Shown: positions 18,906 to 27,837 of the stretch, in pieces
How the letters are laid out: every line of letters starts with the position of its first letter
Numbering within the stretch: position 1 is the first letter of the stretch
Source of the DNA: Chersky-299 sp963749535
GTDB lineage: Bacteria; Actinomycetota; Thermoleophilia; RBG-16-64-13
Length of the DNA: 64,000 nt
Direction: 5' to 3'
Assembly (NCBI GenBank): GCA_963749535.1
Contig: CAVVNF010000003.1
Coordinates: 48,453-112,452 of the forward strand
Notes under the pieces: model-generated
Told to the model about the DNA's origin: nothing
Seen by the model: the letters and a program-made list of their open reading frames with translations, nothing else
Databases searched by the model: none
Translations under genes and position numbers: made by a program

Positions 18906-19160
18906 TCACCCTTCCTCCAGAGGAGACCCTGCCGCAGTCCACTCGACAAGACCCCCTGCGAAGTCGCGTACGTTGGTAAAGCCTAGCTGTCGCAGCTTAT
19001 CAGCGGCGATCGCGCTGGCCTCTCAGGTAAAACCGTCGCAATAGACGACGATCGGCTCTTCAACCGCGAACCGCCGCTTCGCTTCCCTCGCCAGACCGCG
19101 GAAGTCGATCCATCCATGCCGCCTCCTCGCTTTCCTCTTCCCAAGGAAATAGAATCCCAC
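18906..19160 (-). CDS. Rhodanese-like protein with in-frame UGA (candidate selenoprotein)
   Basis: The frame reads AKRRFAVEEPIVVYCDGFT-UGA-EASAIAADKLRQLGF, then 'TNVRDFAGGLVEWTAAGSPLEEG' and a TGA stop at 18906. This is the C-terminal two-thirds of a rhodanese-fold protein. Relatives have the pattern IVVYC-x-x-F-x-C-x-AS, and UGA falls on the second cysteine. Sulfurtransferase-like or redox chemistry is likely. No rhodanese-like N-terminal region precedes 'HGWIDFRGLAREAKRRF': the frame is open to a GTG at 19160 but that part is basic and unlike the family, so the protein may be short or truncated. The methyltransferase follows by 18 bases. The alternative is a nonsense-mutated remnant; the Sec-encoding selD in the same window favours selenocysteine. 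Confidence 0.68.
18985..18997 (-). promoter_or_regulatory. Candidate SECIS-like hairpin of the rhodanese gene
   Basis: On the mRNA, AGCTG-CGA-CAGCT forms a perfect 5-bp hairpin beginning 25 bases after the UGA, inside the distance range of bacterial SECIS elements. The stem is short and other pairings such as CAGCG/CGCTG closer to the UGA are possible. Structure prediction is needed. Confidence 0.4.
19023..19025 (-). other. Putative selenocysteine UGA in the rhodanese-like gene
   Basis: In-frame TGA in the context GFT-U-EAS at the position of a conserved cysteine, followed by 38 conserved codons before the true stop. Confidence 0.65.
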
Positions 19161-19162
19161 GC

Positions 19163-19591
19163 GTGTGGGTGACTGTACACAGCCTCTCCGGTCTCGCACT
19201 CGGCACCTTGCTTCCGCTGCCGTTGCCGCTCGTGCTGCTCGCGGCGCTCGTCCTGCACCTTCTGCTGGACCTAGTCCCCCACTGGGACTACACGCACGAC
19301 CGCAGACGAGGGTACTGGGCGGTCCTCGACGTCGCGCTGTCCGCGGTGTGGGTCGTCACCCTCGTCCTGACCGTGGGCTTGACCACGCGGGCGATCCTCG
19401 CGGCAATAGTGTCGGCCGTCCCCGACCTGGACGTGCTCGATGCCGTCTTCCCCTGGAAGCGGCGCAGCCGCTGGTTCCCCAGCCACTGGGCGCGGTTTCC
19501 CCACGGTGAGACCGGACCGCTCCTGGGTATCTCCGTACAGTTGCTCGTCATCGCCGGGTCGGTCCTCGCCGTGATATTGGTGAGTGCTTAG
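19163..19591 (+). CDS. Integral membrane protein, metal-dependent-hydrolase-like (DUF457-type)
   Basis: A 142-residue membrane protein with about four hydrophobic helices. 'VHSLSGLALG' (about residues 5-14), 'LHLLLDLVPHWDYTHD' (about 30-45) and 'PDLDVLDAVF' (about 91-100) give the His/Asp pattern of the membrane-bound putative hydrolase family to which YdjM and DUF457 proteins belong. The biochemical role of that family is poorly defined. It starts with GTG at 19163 and is divergent from the rhodanese-like gene with almost no intergenic space, so one of the two starts may lie further inside. Confidence 0.6.
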   Translation: MWVTVHSLSGLALGTLLPLPLPLVLLAALVLHLLLDLVPHWDYTHDRRRGYWAVLDVALSAVWVVTLVLTVGLTTRAILAAIVSAVPDLDVLDAVFPWKRRSRWFPSHWARFPHGETGPLLGISVQLLVIAGSVLAVILVSA

Positions 19592-19754
19592 TCGTCCAGC
19601 CGCCCGGCCGCAGGCCGTGATTTTCGACAGAACTAGGGCGCGTAGTGGACTCACGTCGTCCAGGGGTTCTATGATGGGCATGGATCAGGGGTACTCGTAA
19701 CGCGCACACGGCGCCCGCCAGGCAAAGGCGCCCCATCAGCGTGGGAGGATGACC

Positions 19755-21117
19755 ATGGAGGACTACGCGGCGGAGATCGTAGAGCTCGTCAAGGCCAAGA
19801 ACCCGGCGGAGCCCGAGTTCCACCAGGCCGTCACGGAGGTGGTGGAGTCGACGGCCCTCGTCATCGAGCGCCATCCCGAGTATCGCCAGGCCAAGATCAT
19901 GGAGCGCATGGTGGAGCCGGAGCGGGTGCTCATGTTCCGGGTGCCCTGGGTGGACGACCAAGGCGAGATCCAGGTGAACCGCGGCTTCCGCATTCAGATG
20001 AACTCCGCCATCGGCCCGTATAAAGGCGGCCTGCGCTTCCACCCTTCGGTGAACCTGGGCATCCTTAAGTTCCTGGCTTTCGAGCAGGTCTTCAAGAACG
20101 CGCTCACCACGCTGCCCATGGGCGGCGGCAAGGGTGGCTCGGACTTCGACCCCAAGGGTAAGAGCGACAACGAGGTCATGCGCTTCTGCCAGAGCTTCAT
20201 GTGTGAGCTCTACCGCCACATCGGCCCCAACACCGACGTGCCCGCCGGGGACATCGGGGTGGGCGGCCGGGAGATCGGGTACCTCTTCGGCATGTACCGG
20301 CGCCTGAAGAACGAGTTCTCGGGCGTGCTCACCGGCAAGGGTCTCAACTGGGGCGGCTCGCTTGTGCGGCCGGAAGCCACCGGATACGGCTGCATCTACT
20401 TCGCCAGCGAGATGCTCTCCACCCGGGGCGAGACTATCGAAGGCAAGACCTGCCTCGTCTCCGGCTGCGGGCAACGTAGCTCAGTACGCCATCGAGAAGA
20501 TCTTGGACCTGGGCGGTAAGCCGGTCACGGCCTCCGACTCCAACGGGTTCATCTACGACGAGGACGGCATCGACACGGCCAAGCTCCACCACCTCATGGA
20601 GATCAAGAACATCTGCCGCGGGCGCATCCGGGAATACACGGAGAAGTACCCGAGCGCCACCTACACCCCCTTCGACCCCACGGCCGACCATAGCCCGCAG
20701 TGGGACATCAAGGCCGATTGCGCCTTCCCCTGCGCCACCCAGAACGAGATCAACGACAAGGACGCGAGGAACCTCCTGGCGAACGGCGTCTTCTGCGTGG
20801 CCGAAGGGGCTAACATGCCCTCCACGGTGGACGCGGTCAACGTGTTCCTGGACTCCGGCATCCTCTACGCCCCGGGCAAAGCCGCCAACGCGGGCGGGGT
20901 AGCCACCTCCGGTCTCGAGATGAGCCAGAACTCCATGCGCATCGCCTGGCCGCGGGAAGAGGTGGACGGCCGGCTGCACCACATCATGAAGAGCATCCAC
21001 GAGGCGTGCATCTACGCCGCCTCGGCGTACGGGACTCCCGGCAACTACGTGAACGGCGCCAACATCGCCGGCTTCATCAAGGTGGCCAACGCCATGATGG
21101 ACCAGGGGTTGGTATAG
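19755..21117 (+). CDS. gdhA: Glutamate dehydrogenase, NADP-type, one frameshift
   Basis: Hexameric glutamate dehydrogenase linking 2-oxoglutarate, ammonia and glutamate. 'GPYKGGLRFHPSVNLGILKFLAFEQ' and 'LPMGGGKGGSDFDPKGKSD' (about residues 90-140) contain the substrate-binding and catalytic lysines. 'CQSFMCELYRHIGPNTDVPAGDIGVG' follows. Near 20470 an extra G in GCGGGCAAC breaks the dinucleotide-fold glycine motif; removing it gives GCGNVAQYA and continuous reading to TAG at 21117. The in-frame ATG at 19749 abuts the GGGAGG Shine-Dalgarno with no spacer, so the second ATG at 19755 (MEDYAAEIVE) is preferred. Corrected length is about 453 residues. A clear terminator follows. Confidence 0.92.
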
Positions 21118-21147
21118 GAAACCAGTTCCTACGGCCTGGATGTGATG

Positions 21148-21180
21148 CGGCGCGCGGTGGATAATCTCCACCGCGCGCCG
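21148..21180 (+). terminator. Intrinsic terminator after gdhA
   Basis: A 14-bp GC-rich stem (arms 21148-21161 and 21167-21180) with a 5-base loop TAATC is followed by TCTGTTTCCC. It begins 31 bases after the gdhA stop. Confidence 0.8.
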
Positions 21181-21242
21181 TCTGTTTCCCGGCGGGTCGC
21201 GAGGACGGGCACCAGAAGACGGCGCAGACTGGCCATCTCGAG

Positions 21243-24200
21243 ATGAAGGCGGGGGCGATGGCGGGCGAGCAGCAATTCATAGAGCGAGCCGGGAACTCAG
21301 CCTACGATTTCCAGCACCTCATGGCCCGCCGGGTCGAGAACATCATCCTCGTCTCGAGCACCTACGACACTTTCATCCTGCAGGAGGACGGCCAGCTGAG
21401 CGAGCTCATCCTCGGTGAGTTCCTGGACCTCAACCTGCATCACACCACCGGCCTGACGCACGTGGCCAGCGGGGCCGAGGCTATCGCTCTGGCCAAGGCA
21501 GAAAGCCGTTTCAACCTCATCGTCACCGCGGTGAACCTGGGCGACATGAACGCCGCCGAGTTGGCGCGGCAAGTCAGAGAGTCCGGACTCGATATCCCGG
21601 TGATCCTCCTCGCGTACGATGGTGGAGAGCTTGCCGAGTTCATGGCCCACCACGACACCTCCGACATAGAGCGCGTCTTCCTGTGGCAAGGCGATTCCCG
21701 AATCCTGCTGGCCATCACCAAGTACGTTGAAGACAAGCTGAACGTGGCCTACGACACGGGAGTGGCCGGCGTGCAGGTGATCCTCCTCATCGAGGACAAC
21801 ATCCGCTATTACTCCTCGTTCCTCCCCATGATCTATAGCGAGGTGATCAACCACTCGCAGAGCCTCATCGCCGAAGGCGTCAACGTGGCCCACAAGATCC
21901 TGCGCATGAGAGCCCGGCCGAAGATCCTCCTGTGCGGCAACTTCGAGGAAGCATGGGACTACTTCTCGGCCTTTCAAGAGGACGTGCTGGGAATCATCTC
22001 CGACATCGAATTCCCCCGCGGAGGCAGGCTGGACCCCCGTGCCGGCGCGGAATTCGCGCGAATGGTCCACGATGCCTGGCCCGACGTCCCGGTGATCCTC
22101 CAGTCGAGCCGCCCGGAAAGTGCGTCGCTCGCCGCGGAGGTGGGCGCGCTGTTCCTCCTCAAGGGCTCCCCCACCTTGCTCAACGACTTGCGCCGGTTCA
22201 TGATCGAGAGCTTCTCGTTCGGGGATTTCGTCTTCCGGATGCCGGACGGCACGGTCGTGGGGCGAGCGCGCGACCTCAAGAGCCTCGTTGCCATGCTGCA
22301 GGACGTCCCCGCGGAGTCCATCACCTATCACGCGGAACGCAACCACTTCTCGCGTTGGCTCAAGGCCCGCACAGAGTTCCATCTCGCCCACCACCTGCGC
22401 CGCCGCACGGCGGCCGACTACATCAACCAGGAGGACCGTCGCCAGTACCTCATCAACGAGATCGACGCCTACAGGCGCGAGCAGGCACGGGAGACGGTGG
22501 GCGACTTCGACCCCGGCACGTTCGACGTCGTAAACACCTTCTCGCGTATCGGCACCGGTTCCTTGGGCGGGAAAGCCCGCGCACTGGCTTTCGTACGCCA
22601 CCTCCTGCGCGATTTCAACGTGGTAGAGCAGTTCGACGGCGTCCAGATCACTGTGCCTCCTTCCGTCGTGCTGGCCACCGGCGTTTTCGATCGCTTTCTC
22701 GAGGACAACGGCCTGCGAGATTTTGCGATCCAATCCGCCGATGATTCGGAGATCGAGGAACGCTTCGTCGCGGCCCAATTCCCGCCCGACGTCCAGAGAG
22801 AGCTGCGGGCATATCTAGAGCTCGTCAAGTATCCGCTCGCCGTGAGGTCGTCCAGCCTGATGGAGGATTCCCAGTACCAGCCACTGGCCGGCGTCTATGA
22901 GACATATATGCTGCCGAACAACCACCAGGACCTCGAGGTGCGCCTCGAGCAACTCGTCACCGCTGTCAAGCGCGTGTTCGCCTCGACGTTCCTCACCTAC
23001 GCCAAGAACTACTTCAAGGTGACCCCGTATCGCCTGGAAGAAGAGAAGATGGCGGTGATCATCCAGCGGATCGTCGGCTCGGCTCACGAGGAGCGTTTCT
23101 ACCCGAGTTTCGCGGGAGTCGCCCGCTCGTACAACTTCTACCCCACTCCGCCCTTGACGGCCGAGGACGGGATAGTGGCGGTGGCTCTGGGGCTTGGACG
23201 CACGGTCGTGGACGGGGAGCGGGCGCAGACGTTCTGCCCGCGGTTCCCGCAGCACCTCATCCACTACTCCGCGGTGAAAGACATGCTCGCCAACTCTCAG
23301 CGCGAGTTTGTCGCCCTCGAACTGCCGTCCCCTGCGGTACCGGTCGCCCCGGGTGAGGAGCCGCCCGGACCTGTCGAAAAGCATTACCCGCTCCAGGTGG
23401 CGGAGCGAGACGGCACCCTCAGCGTGGTCGCCTCCACGTACTCGCCGGAAAACGATGCCGTCTACGACGGCACGTCGCGACCGGGCGTGCGCCTGGTCAG
23501 CTTCGCTCCCGTGCTGAAGCAGCACATCTTCCCGCTGCCCGAGGTCCTCACCCGCCTGCTCGATCTCGGGGTGTGGGGCATGAACACCGCAGGTGGAGAT
23601 CGAGTTCGCCGTGGAGCTTTCAACGCGCCGCGGCTCTCCCAAGGAGTTCGGCTTTCTCCAGATGCGGCCTTTGGCCATGTCGCGCGAACTGCAGGAGCTC
23701 GAGGTGGACGACGAGGAAGCGCAACGAGTCTTGTGCCGATCGAATAGCGTCCTCGGCAACGGGAAGATCGCGAACCTCCGGGACCTCGTAGTGGTGGACT
23801 ACCAGCGGTTCGACCGGGCAAAGAGCCGCGAGGTGGCGGTCGAAGTGGCCAAGATCAACGCGGAGTTGGTGGCGCAGGGTGTCCCCTACATCCTCATAGG
23901 CCTGGGCCGGTGGGGTTCGGCGGACCCCTGGTTGGGCATCCCGGTGACCTGGGAGCAGATCTCCGGCGCCCGCGTGATCGTCGAATCGGGGCTCAAAGAC
24001 ATCAAGGTGACGCCCTCGCAGGGTAGTCACTTCTTCCAGAACTTGACCTCGTTCCGCGTGGGCTACTTCACGGTCAACCCCGGCTCCGGCGACGGCATGA
24101 TCGACTGGGATTGGCTTGCGGGCCAGCCCGCCGTCACGGAGGCCCAGTACGTGCGGCGCCTGCACTTCGACGACCCGCTGGTGGTGAAGATCAACGGCAA

Positions 24201-24255
24201 GAGGCAGCGTGGTGTGATCCTCAAGCCGGGGGGTAACGGAAACGAGGACACGTAG
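21243..24255 (+). CDS. Receiver-fused PEP/pyruvate-binding (PPDK_N) protein, one frameshift
   Basis: A roughly 1000-residue protein. Residues about 30-155 and 175-335 look like two receiver domains; the first lacks the usual phospho-acceptor context while the second has 'ILLIEDN' and 'GIISDIEFP'. From about 420 a PPDK_N (ATP-grasp, pyruvate-phosphate-dikinase N-terminal) domain follows: 'FSRIGTGSLGGKARALAFV', 'LAVRSSSLMEDSQYQPLAGVYETYMLP', 'ALGLGRTVVDGERAQTF'. The phosphohistidine and PEP/pyruvate barrel domains of full PPDK or PpsA are absent, so it is not a canonical synthase. One extra base near 23593 breaks the frame; correcting it joins 'WGMNT' to 'QVEIEFAVELS'. The C-terminal 'GLGRWGSADPWLGIPVTWEQISGARVIVE' region is conserved in such proteins. 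Function unknown, probably signal-regulated nucleotide or phosphoryl chemistry. Confidence 0.75.
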
Positions 24256-24299
24256 CCGATGCGACCGCGCGCGGGGAGCCGACCGCGGCGAGACTTGAC

Positions 24300-25484
24300 T
24301 CAGTCGTTCGCGCGAAGAGTCGGGTACGGATCCACCGCCGGACCTTCACCCGGATGGATCTCGAAATGGAGGTGGCAAGGGCCACCGGCTGCATCACCCG
24401 TGTTCCCGACGTAGCCCAGGACCTGCCCCGCCACGACTCGGGTACCCACCCTGATATCGGAGGCTATGCTCTCCAAGTGGCAGCCGTAGTAGCCGGTGCC
24501 GTTGTCCCCCGAAAGCCAGTAAGACAACCCTCCCAAGCCAACGTCCGCGCGGCTGACCCGAGTGATGCGGCCGCTGACGCACGCCACCGCAGGCGTGCCC
24601 CGGGCGGCCATGATGTCACAGCCCTTGTGTGTCCGGCCCCCCGAGCGAGGGGCACCCCACGTATCGGCATAGCTGTGCGGACCGTCGACCGGGAAGACGA
24701 AGGATCCGGGCTGCACTCCCGGTTTCTTCTTTGCGGCTGTCTTCGCTGCCACCGCTGCTGCGGCGGCGGCCGCGGCTTGGCGCGCCGCCTCGGCCTTGAG
24801 TTCTGTCACCCGTTTCTTGAGGACCTTGTACTGACCGGAAGCCGCACTCATCTTGGTTTCCATGTCCGCCTGAAGGCTCTTGAGATCCACAAGCTGCTGA
24901 GATTGCGCTTTCTCCTTCCTGGCGAGGTCTTGCTGGAGCACCTTTCGCTTGTCCAGATGCTTCTGGACCTGGGCGTACAGGGCCTGATCCTGCCCCGCCA
25001 ACTTGTTGAGCATCGACAGTCGATCGATGACCGTGGAGATGTCCGTAGCTGTAAACAGAACTTCCAGGTACATGGGAGTCGGCGAGCTGCCCTCTTTGTA
25101 TACGTTCACCAAACGAGCGGCCAGCTGCTTTTGCGAGGTCGCGAGATCTTTCTCGGACTTGGCGATGTCCTTCTGGGCTGCCGTGACGGCATCATCGAGA
25201 GTGGCTTGGCGCGCTTCGGCCGTGGCGTACTTGGCCGCCAGGACGTTCATGCTGTCCTGGAACCGTTCCAGCGTCGCCTGCGCCGCATTCAAGTCCTTTT
25301 GGGCCTGAGAGAGAGTCGAGCCCTGTGCGGTCGCGACCAAAGGAGAGAGAAGGGCGAGGAAGAGAAAGACCGAAAGCCCCACGAGCAGGGCCTTTCGACG
25401 AGGCGCAGACACACTTTCTTCCGTACCCCTCTTACCGCGGCCTTCGCCCCGGACACGCGCCCCCGATGTATCGGAAGTGCTCAT
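24300..25484 (-). CDS. Coiled-coil M23 peptidoglycan endopeptidase (EnvC/PcsB-like)
   Basis: An exported protein of about 394 residues. An N-terminal membrane or signal segment ('KALLVGLSVFLFLALLSPLVATAQG') is followed by a long coiled coil (about residues 55-260) rich in Gln, Lys and Ala, then an M23 domain with 'GGRTHKGCDIMAARGTPAV' (H-x3-D zinc ligands) and 'GPCHLHFEIHPGEG' (H-x-H). Active-site residues are intact, so it should cleave peptidoglycan cross-links, typically during division or separation. The ATG at 25484 (MSTSDTSG) is preferred; an in-frame upstream Met at 25523 would add 13 atypical residues. Confidence 0.88.
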   Translation of the reverse strand: MSTSDTSGARVRGEGRGKRGTEESVSAPRRKALLVGLSVFLFLALLSPLVATAQGSTLSQAQKDLNAAQATLERFQDSMNVLAAKYATAEARQATLDDAVTAAQKDIAKSEKDLATSQKQLAARLVNVYKEGSSPTPMYLEVLFTATDISTVIDRLSMLNKLAGQDQALYAQVQKHLDKRKVLQQDLARKEKAQSQQLVDLKSLQADMETKMSAASGQYKVLKKRVTELKAEAARQAAAAAAAAVAAKTAAKKKPGVQPGSFVFPVDGPHSYADTWGAPRSGGRTHKGCDIMAARGTPAVACVSGRITRVSRADVGLGGLSYWLSGDNGTGYYGCHLESIASDIRVGTRVVAGQVLGYVGNTGDAAGGPCHLHFEIHPGEGPAVDPYPTLRAND

Positions 25485-25538
25485 GTGGCCACCGATTGTA
25501 CAAGAGTGGGGCCAGCCCGGCAAACAAGCCGTTCCCGG

Positions 25539-26303
25539 CTAAAGACGGACAGGGATACCTCTCGCGGCCATAAACTCTTTCGCTTCGCGGATCGTGTACT
25601 CCCTGTAGTGGAAGATAGAGGCGGCCAGCACGGCATCCGCCTCCCCCTCGAGGACGACCTCCACGAGATGCTCGAGCGTGCCCGCGCCCCCGCTGGCGAT
25701 CACCGGCACATTGACCGCCTCCCCTATCGCTCGTGTGAGCTCGAGGTCGTAGCCGTCCTTGGTGCCGTCCCTATCCATGGAGGTGAGCATGATCTCCCCC
25801 GCACCCCGAGCCACCACTGTGCGGGCCCACTCCACGGCATCCAGACCAGTGGGTGTCCTACCCCCGTTCACGTACGCCTCCCACCGCAGCGGCTCGGTGG
25901 CGACGCGCTTTGCGTCGATGGCGATCATCACGCACTGCGAACCGAACCGCCTGGCACAGGCAGCCACCAGATCGGGATCGGCGATAGCCGCGGAATTCAG
26001 CGACACCTTGTCGGCCCCTGCCCCCAGAAGGGCTCGGACGTCGTCCTCACTGCGTATGCCTCCGCCGATGGTGAAGGGTATGAACAGCTCCTCAGCGCAA
26101 TGGCGTGCCAGCTCCACGATGGTGTCGCGCTTCTCATGGGAAGCGGTGATGTCCAGGAACACCACCTCGTCTGCGCCCTCCCGGTCGTACCGTGCGGCCA
26201 GCTCCACCGGGTCGCCGGCGTCGCGGATGTCGACGAAATTTGTGCCTTTGACCACGCGGCCCTTGTCCACGTCCAGGCACGGGATGATGCGTTTGAGCAG
26301 CAT
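25539..26303 (-). CDS. hisF: Imidazole glycerol phosphate synthase cyclase subunit
   Basis: A 254-residue TIM barrel that converts PRFAR and ammonia from HisH to imidazole glycerol phosphate and AICAR. 'RIIPCLDVDKGRVVKGTNFVDIRDAGDPVE' at the N terminus holds the catalytic Asp11 equivalent. 'LFIPFTIGGGIRSEDDVR' and 'EIMLTSMDRDGTKDGYDLELTRAI' (catalytic Asp) are typical. It overlaps hisA by one base (TGATG). Last gene of the hisDBHAF cluster. Confidence 0.96.
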   Translation of the reverse strand: MLLKRIIPCLDVDKGRVVKGTNFVDIRDAGDPVELAARYDREGADEVVFLDITASHEKRDTIVELARHCAEELFIPFTIGGGIRSEDDVRALLGAGADKVSLNSAAIADPDLVAACARRFGSQCVMIAIDAKRVATEPLRWEAYVNGGRTPTGLDAVEWARTVVARGAGEIMLTSMDRDGTKDGYDLELTRAIGEAVNVPVIASGGAGTLEHLVEVVLEGEADAVLAASIFHYREYTIREAKEFMAARGIPVRL

Positions 26304-27067
26304 CAGTCGATCCCTCCCAAGCCGGCGCCTACGGAAGGCTCCGCATCCAGTACGGCCAGCGCTTCGGCCACCGTGAAACGCCTCTCGTAGAGCGCCCGGC
26401 CCGCGATAACCCCCGTCACGCCGAGCGGCTCGAGCTTCTTGAGCGCCCGCAGATCGTCGAGGCTGGTGACCCCTCCCGATGCGATCACCTCGAGCTGCGA
26501 GCCGGATGCGAGCGCTCGGATAGCTTCCAGATTGACGCTCTGCATCATCCCGTCGCGGCTGATGTCCGTATACAGCACCTCGTGCACACCCTTGTCTTCC
26601 AGTTGCCGCACCAGGTCAGCGGCGGTCACCGAGCTGCGCTCCTGCCAGCCCCGCGTCTTCACGTAACCATTCTCCGCGTCAACGGCCACGACCAGCCTGC
26701 CGGGTCCGAGAGCCCCGAGCGCGACTTCTAGGAAAGCGATGTCCTCCACAGCGCTCGTGCCCAGAATGGCCCGCGCGACAGGACTGGCAGCGATCTGGGC
26801 GAGTGCCGCCTGCGAGCGGATGCCCCCGCCCATCTGCACGGGCACTTGCACCGTCTCGGCTATGCGTCGCACCAGATCGAAGTTGCGCGGCTCCCCCTCG
26901 CGCGCACCGTCGAGATCGACAACATGCAGGTAGCGCGCCCCTTCCGACACCCAATACTCGGCCATCGCCACCGGGTCGTCGCCGAAGACCGTCTCGTCGG
27001 AGAAATCCCCTCGACGGAGCCGCACGCAGCGTCCCCCCTGGATGTCTATGGCAGGGAAAAGCCTCAC
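26303..27067 (-). CDS. hisA: Phosphoribosyl isomerase A (HisA, possibly bifunctional PriA)
   Basis: A 254-residue TIM-barrel isomerase for ProFAR to PRFAR. 'LFPAIDIQGGRCVRLRRGDF' contains the catalytic Asp8 equivalent, 'VPVQMGGGIRSQAAL' and 'YTDISRDGMMQSVNLEAIRAL' carry the phosphate-binding and second catalytic Asp residues. In many actinobacteria this gene also serves as TrpF (PriA); I cannot decide that by eye. It overlaps hisF by one base. About 100 bases of repetitive pyrimidine-rich DNA separate it from hisH. Confidence 0.95.
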   Translation of the reverse strand: MRLFPAIDIQGGRCVRLRRGDFSDETVFGDDPVAMAEYWVSEGARYLHVVDLDGAREGEPRNFDLVRRIAETVQVPVQMGGGIRSQAALAQIAASPVARAILGTSAVEDIAFLEVALGALGPGRLVVAVDAENGYVKTRGWQERSSVTAADLVRQLEDKGVHEVLYTDISRDGMMQSVNLEAIRALASGSQLEVIASGGVTSLDDLRALKKLEPLGVTGVIAGRALYERRFTVAEALAVLDAEPSVGAGLGGID

Positions 27068-27091
27068 GTCGCCCCGTCCCTCAATTCGCCT

Positions 27092-27165
27092 CGCCCCTCA
27101 CGTCAGCCTCACGCCGCACGCCACTCCTGCGCCGCACGTCACCCCCGCGCCTCACGCCGCCCCGC
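27092..27165. repeat. Degenerate short tandem repeats between hisH and hisA
   Basis: The spacer carries several imperfect copies of CCTCACGCC and GCACGCCAC/GCACGTCAC-like units, C-rich on the plus strand. No coding potential is evident. It may be a low-complexity spacer or local duplication product. Confidence 0.35.
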
Positions 27166-27168
27166 CCT

Positions 27169-27813
27169 TTACGCGCCGGCGGCGAGCAAACCCGCTCGCC
27201 CGGCGAAGTTGCGGTAGAACCGTAGGCCGAGCGTGCTCGACTTCTCGGGATGGAACTGCACCCCGGCTATGTTGTCTGCCTCGACCGCTGAGACGAAGTT
27301 CACGCCGTAGTCGGTCATGGTGAGAACATCCGCCGGACTGCGGGGCACGACCGCATAACTATGCACGAAGTAAAACGCCGAACCATCCGGGATGCCATCG
27401 AGCAGATCCGAGCAGGTGCAGGCGTGAACCTGGTTCCAGCCGATGTGGGGCACCTTCACGGTGGACGGAAGCAGCCGCACGTCACCGCGCACCAGACCAA
27501 GCCCCGGTACCCCCGGATCCTCTTCGCTGGACTCGAACAACACCTGCATCCCCAGACAGACGCCTAGGAACGGGACCCCCGCTCGAATCCGCTCCAACAG
27601 CGGTTCCACCAGGCCCCTCTGCTCGAGCTGGATCATTGCCGCCCCGAAAGCTCCCACGCCCGGGAGGACGAGGCCCGAGGCCGCTTTCATGCGACGCGCG
27701 TCGGATCCCACTTCGGCTACGACGCCCACATGTTCGAACGCTTTTTGGACCGAGCGCAAGTTGCCCGAGCCGTAATCGACGATATACAGCACCTTATCGA
27801 TCAGCCTCTTCAC
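27169..27813 (-). CDS. hisH: Imidazole glycerol phosphate synthase glutaminase subunit
   Basis: A 214-residue class I glutamine amidotransferase that supplies ammonia to HisF. 'YIVDYGSGNLRSVQKAFEHVG' begins the domain, 'VPFLGVCLGMQVLFESSEE' (about residues 80-98) has the nucleophilic Cys, and 'GVQFHPEKSSTLGLRFYRNF' (about 187-206) has the catalytic His-Glu pair. The start assigned is GTG 27813; an in-frame GTG eight codons in, at V-LYIVDYG, is also possible. Confidence 0.95.
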   Translation of the reverse strand: MKRLIDKVLYIVDYGSGNLRSVQKAFEHVGVVAEVGSDARRMKAASGLVLPGVGAFGAAMIQLEQRGLVEPLLERIRAGVPFLGVCLGMQVLFESSEEDPGVPGLGLVRGDVRLLPSTVKVPHIGWNQVHACTCSDLLDGIPDGSAFYFVHSYAVVPRSPADVLTMTDYGVNFVSAVEADNIAGVQFHPEKSSTLGLRFYRNFAGRAGLLAAGA

Positions 27814-27837
27814 CGCCGAGACCGGGCGACGCCCGGT

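Noticed and set aside
21297..22778. 493-codon minus-strand open frame inside the PPDK_N gene
   Set aside because: Antisense shadow lacking any recognisable motif or RBS.
24354..26390. 678-codon plus-strand open frame opposite the M23 peptidase and hisF
   Set aside because: GC-rich third-position shadow; both minus-strand genes have full catalytic motifs.
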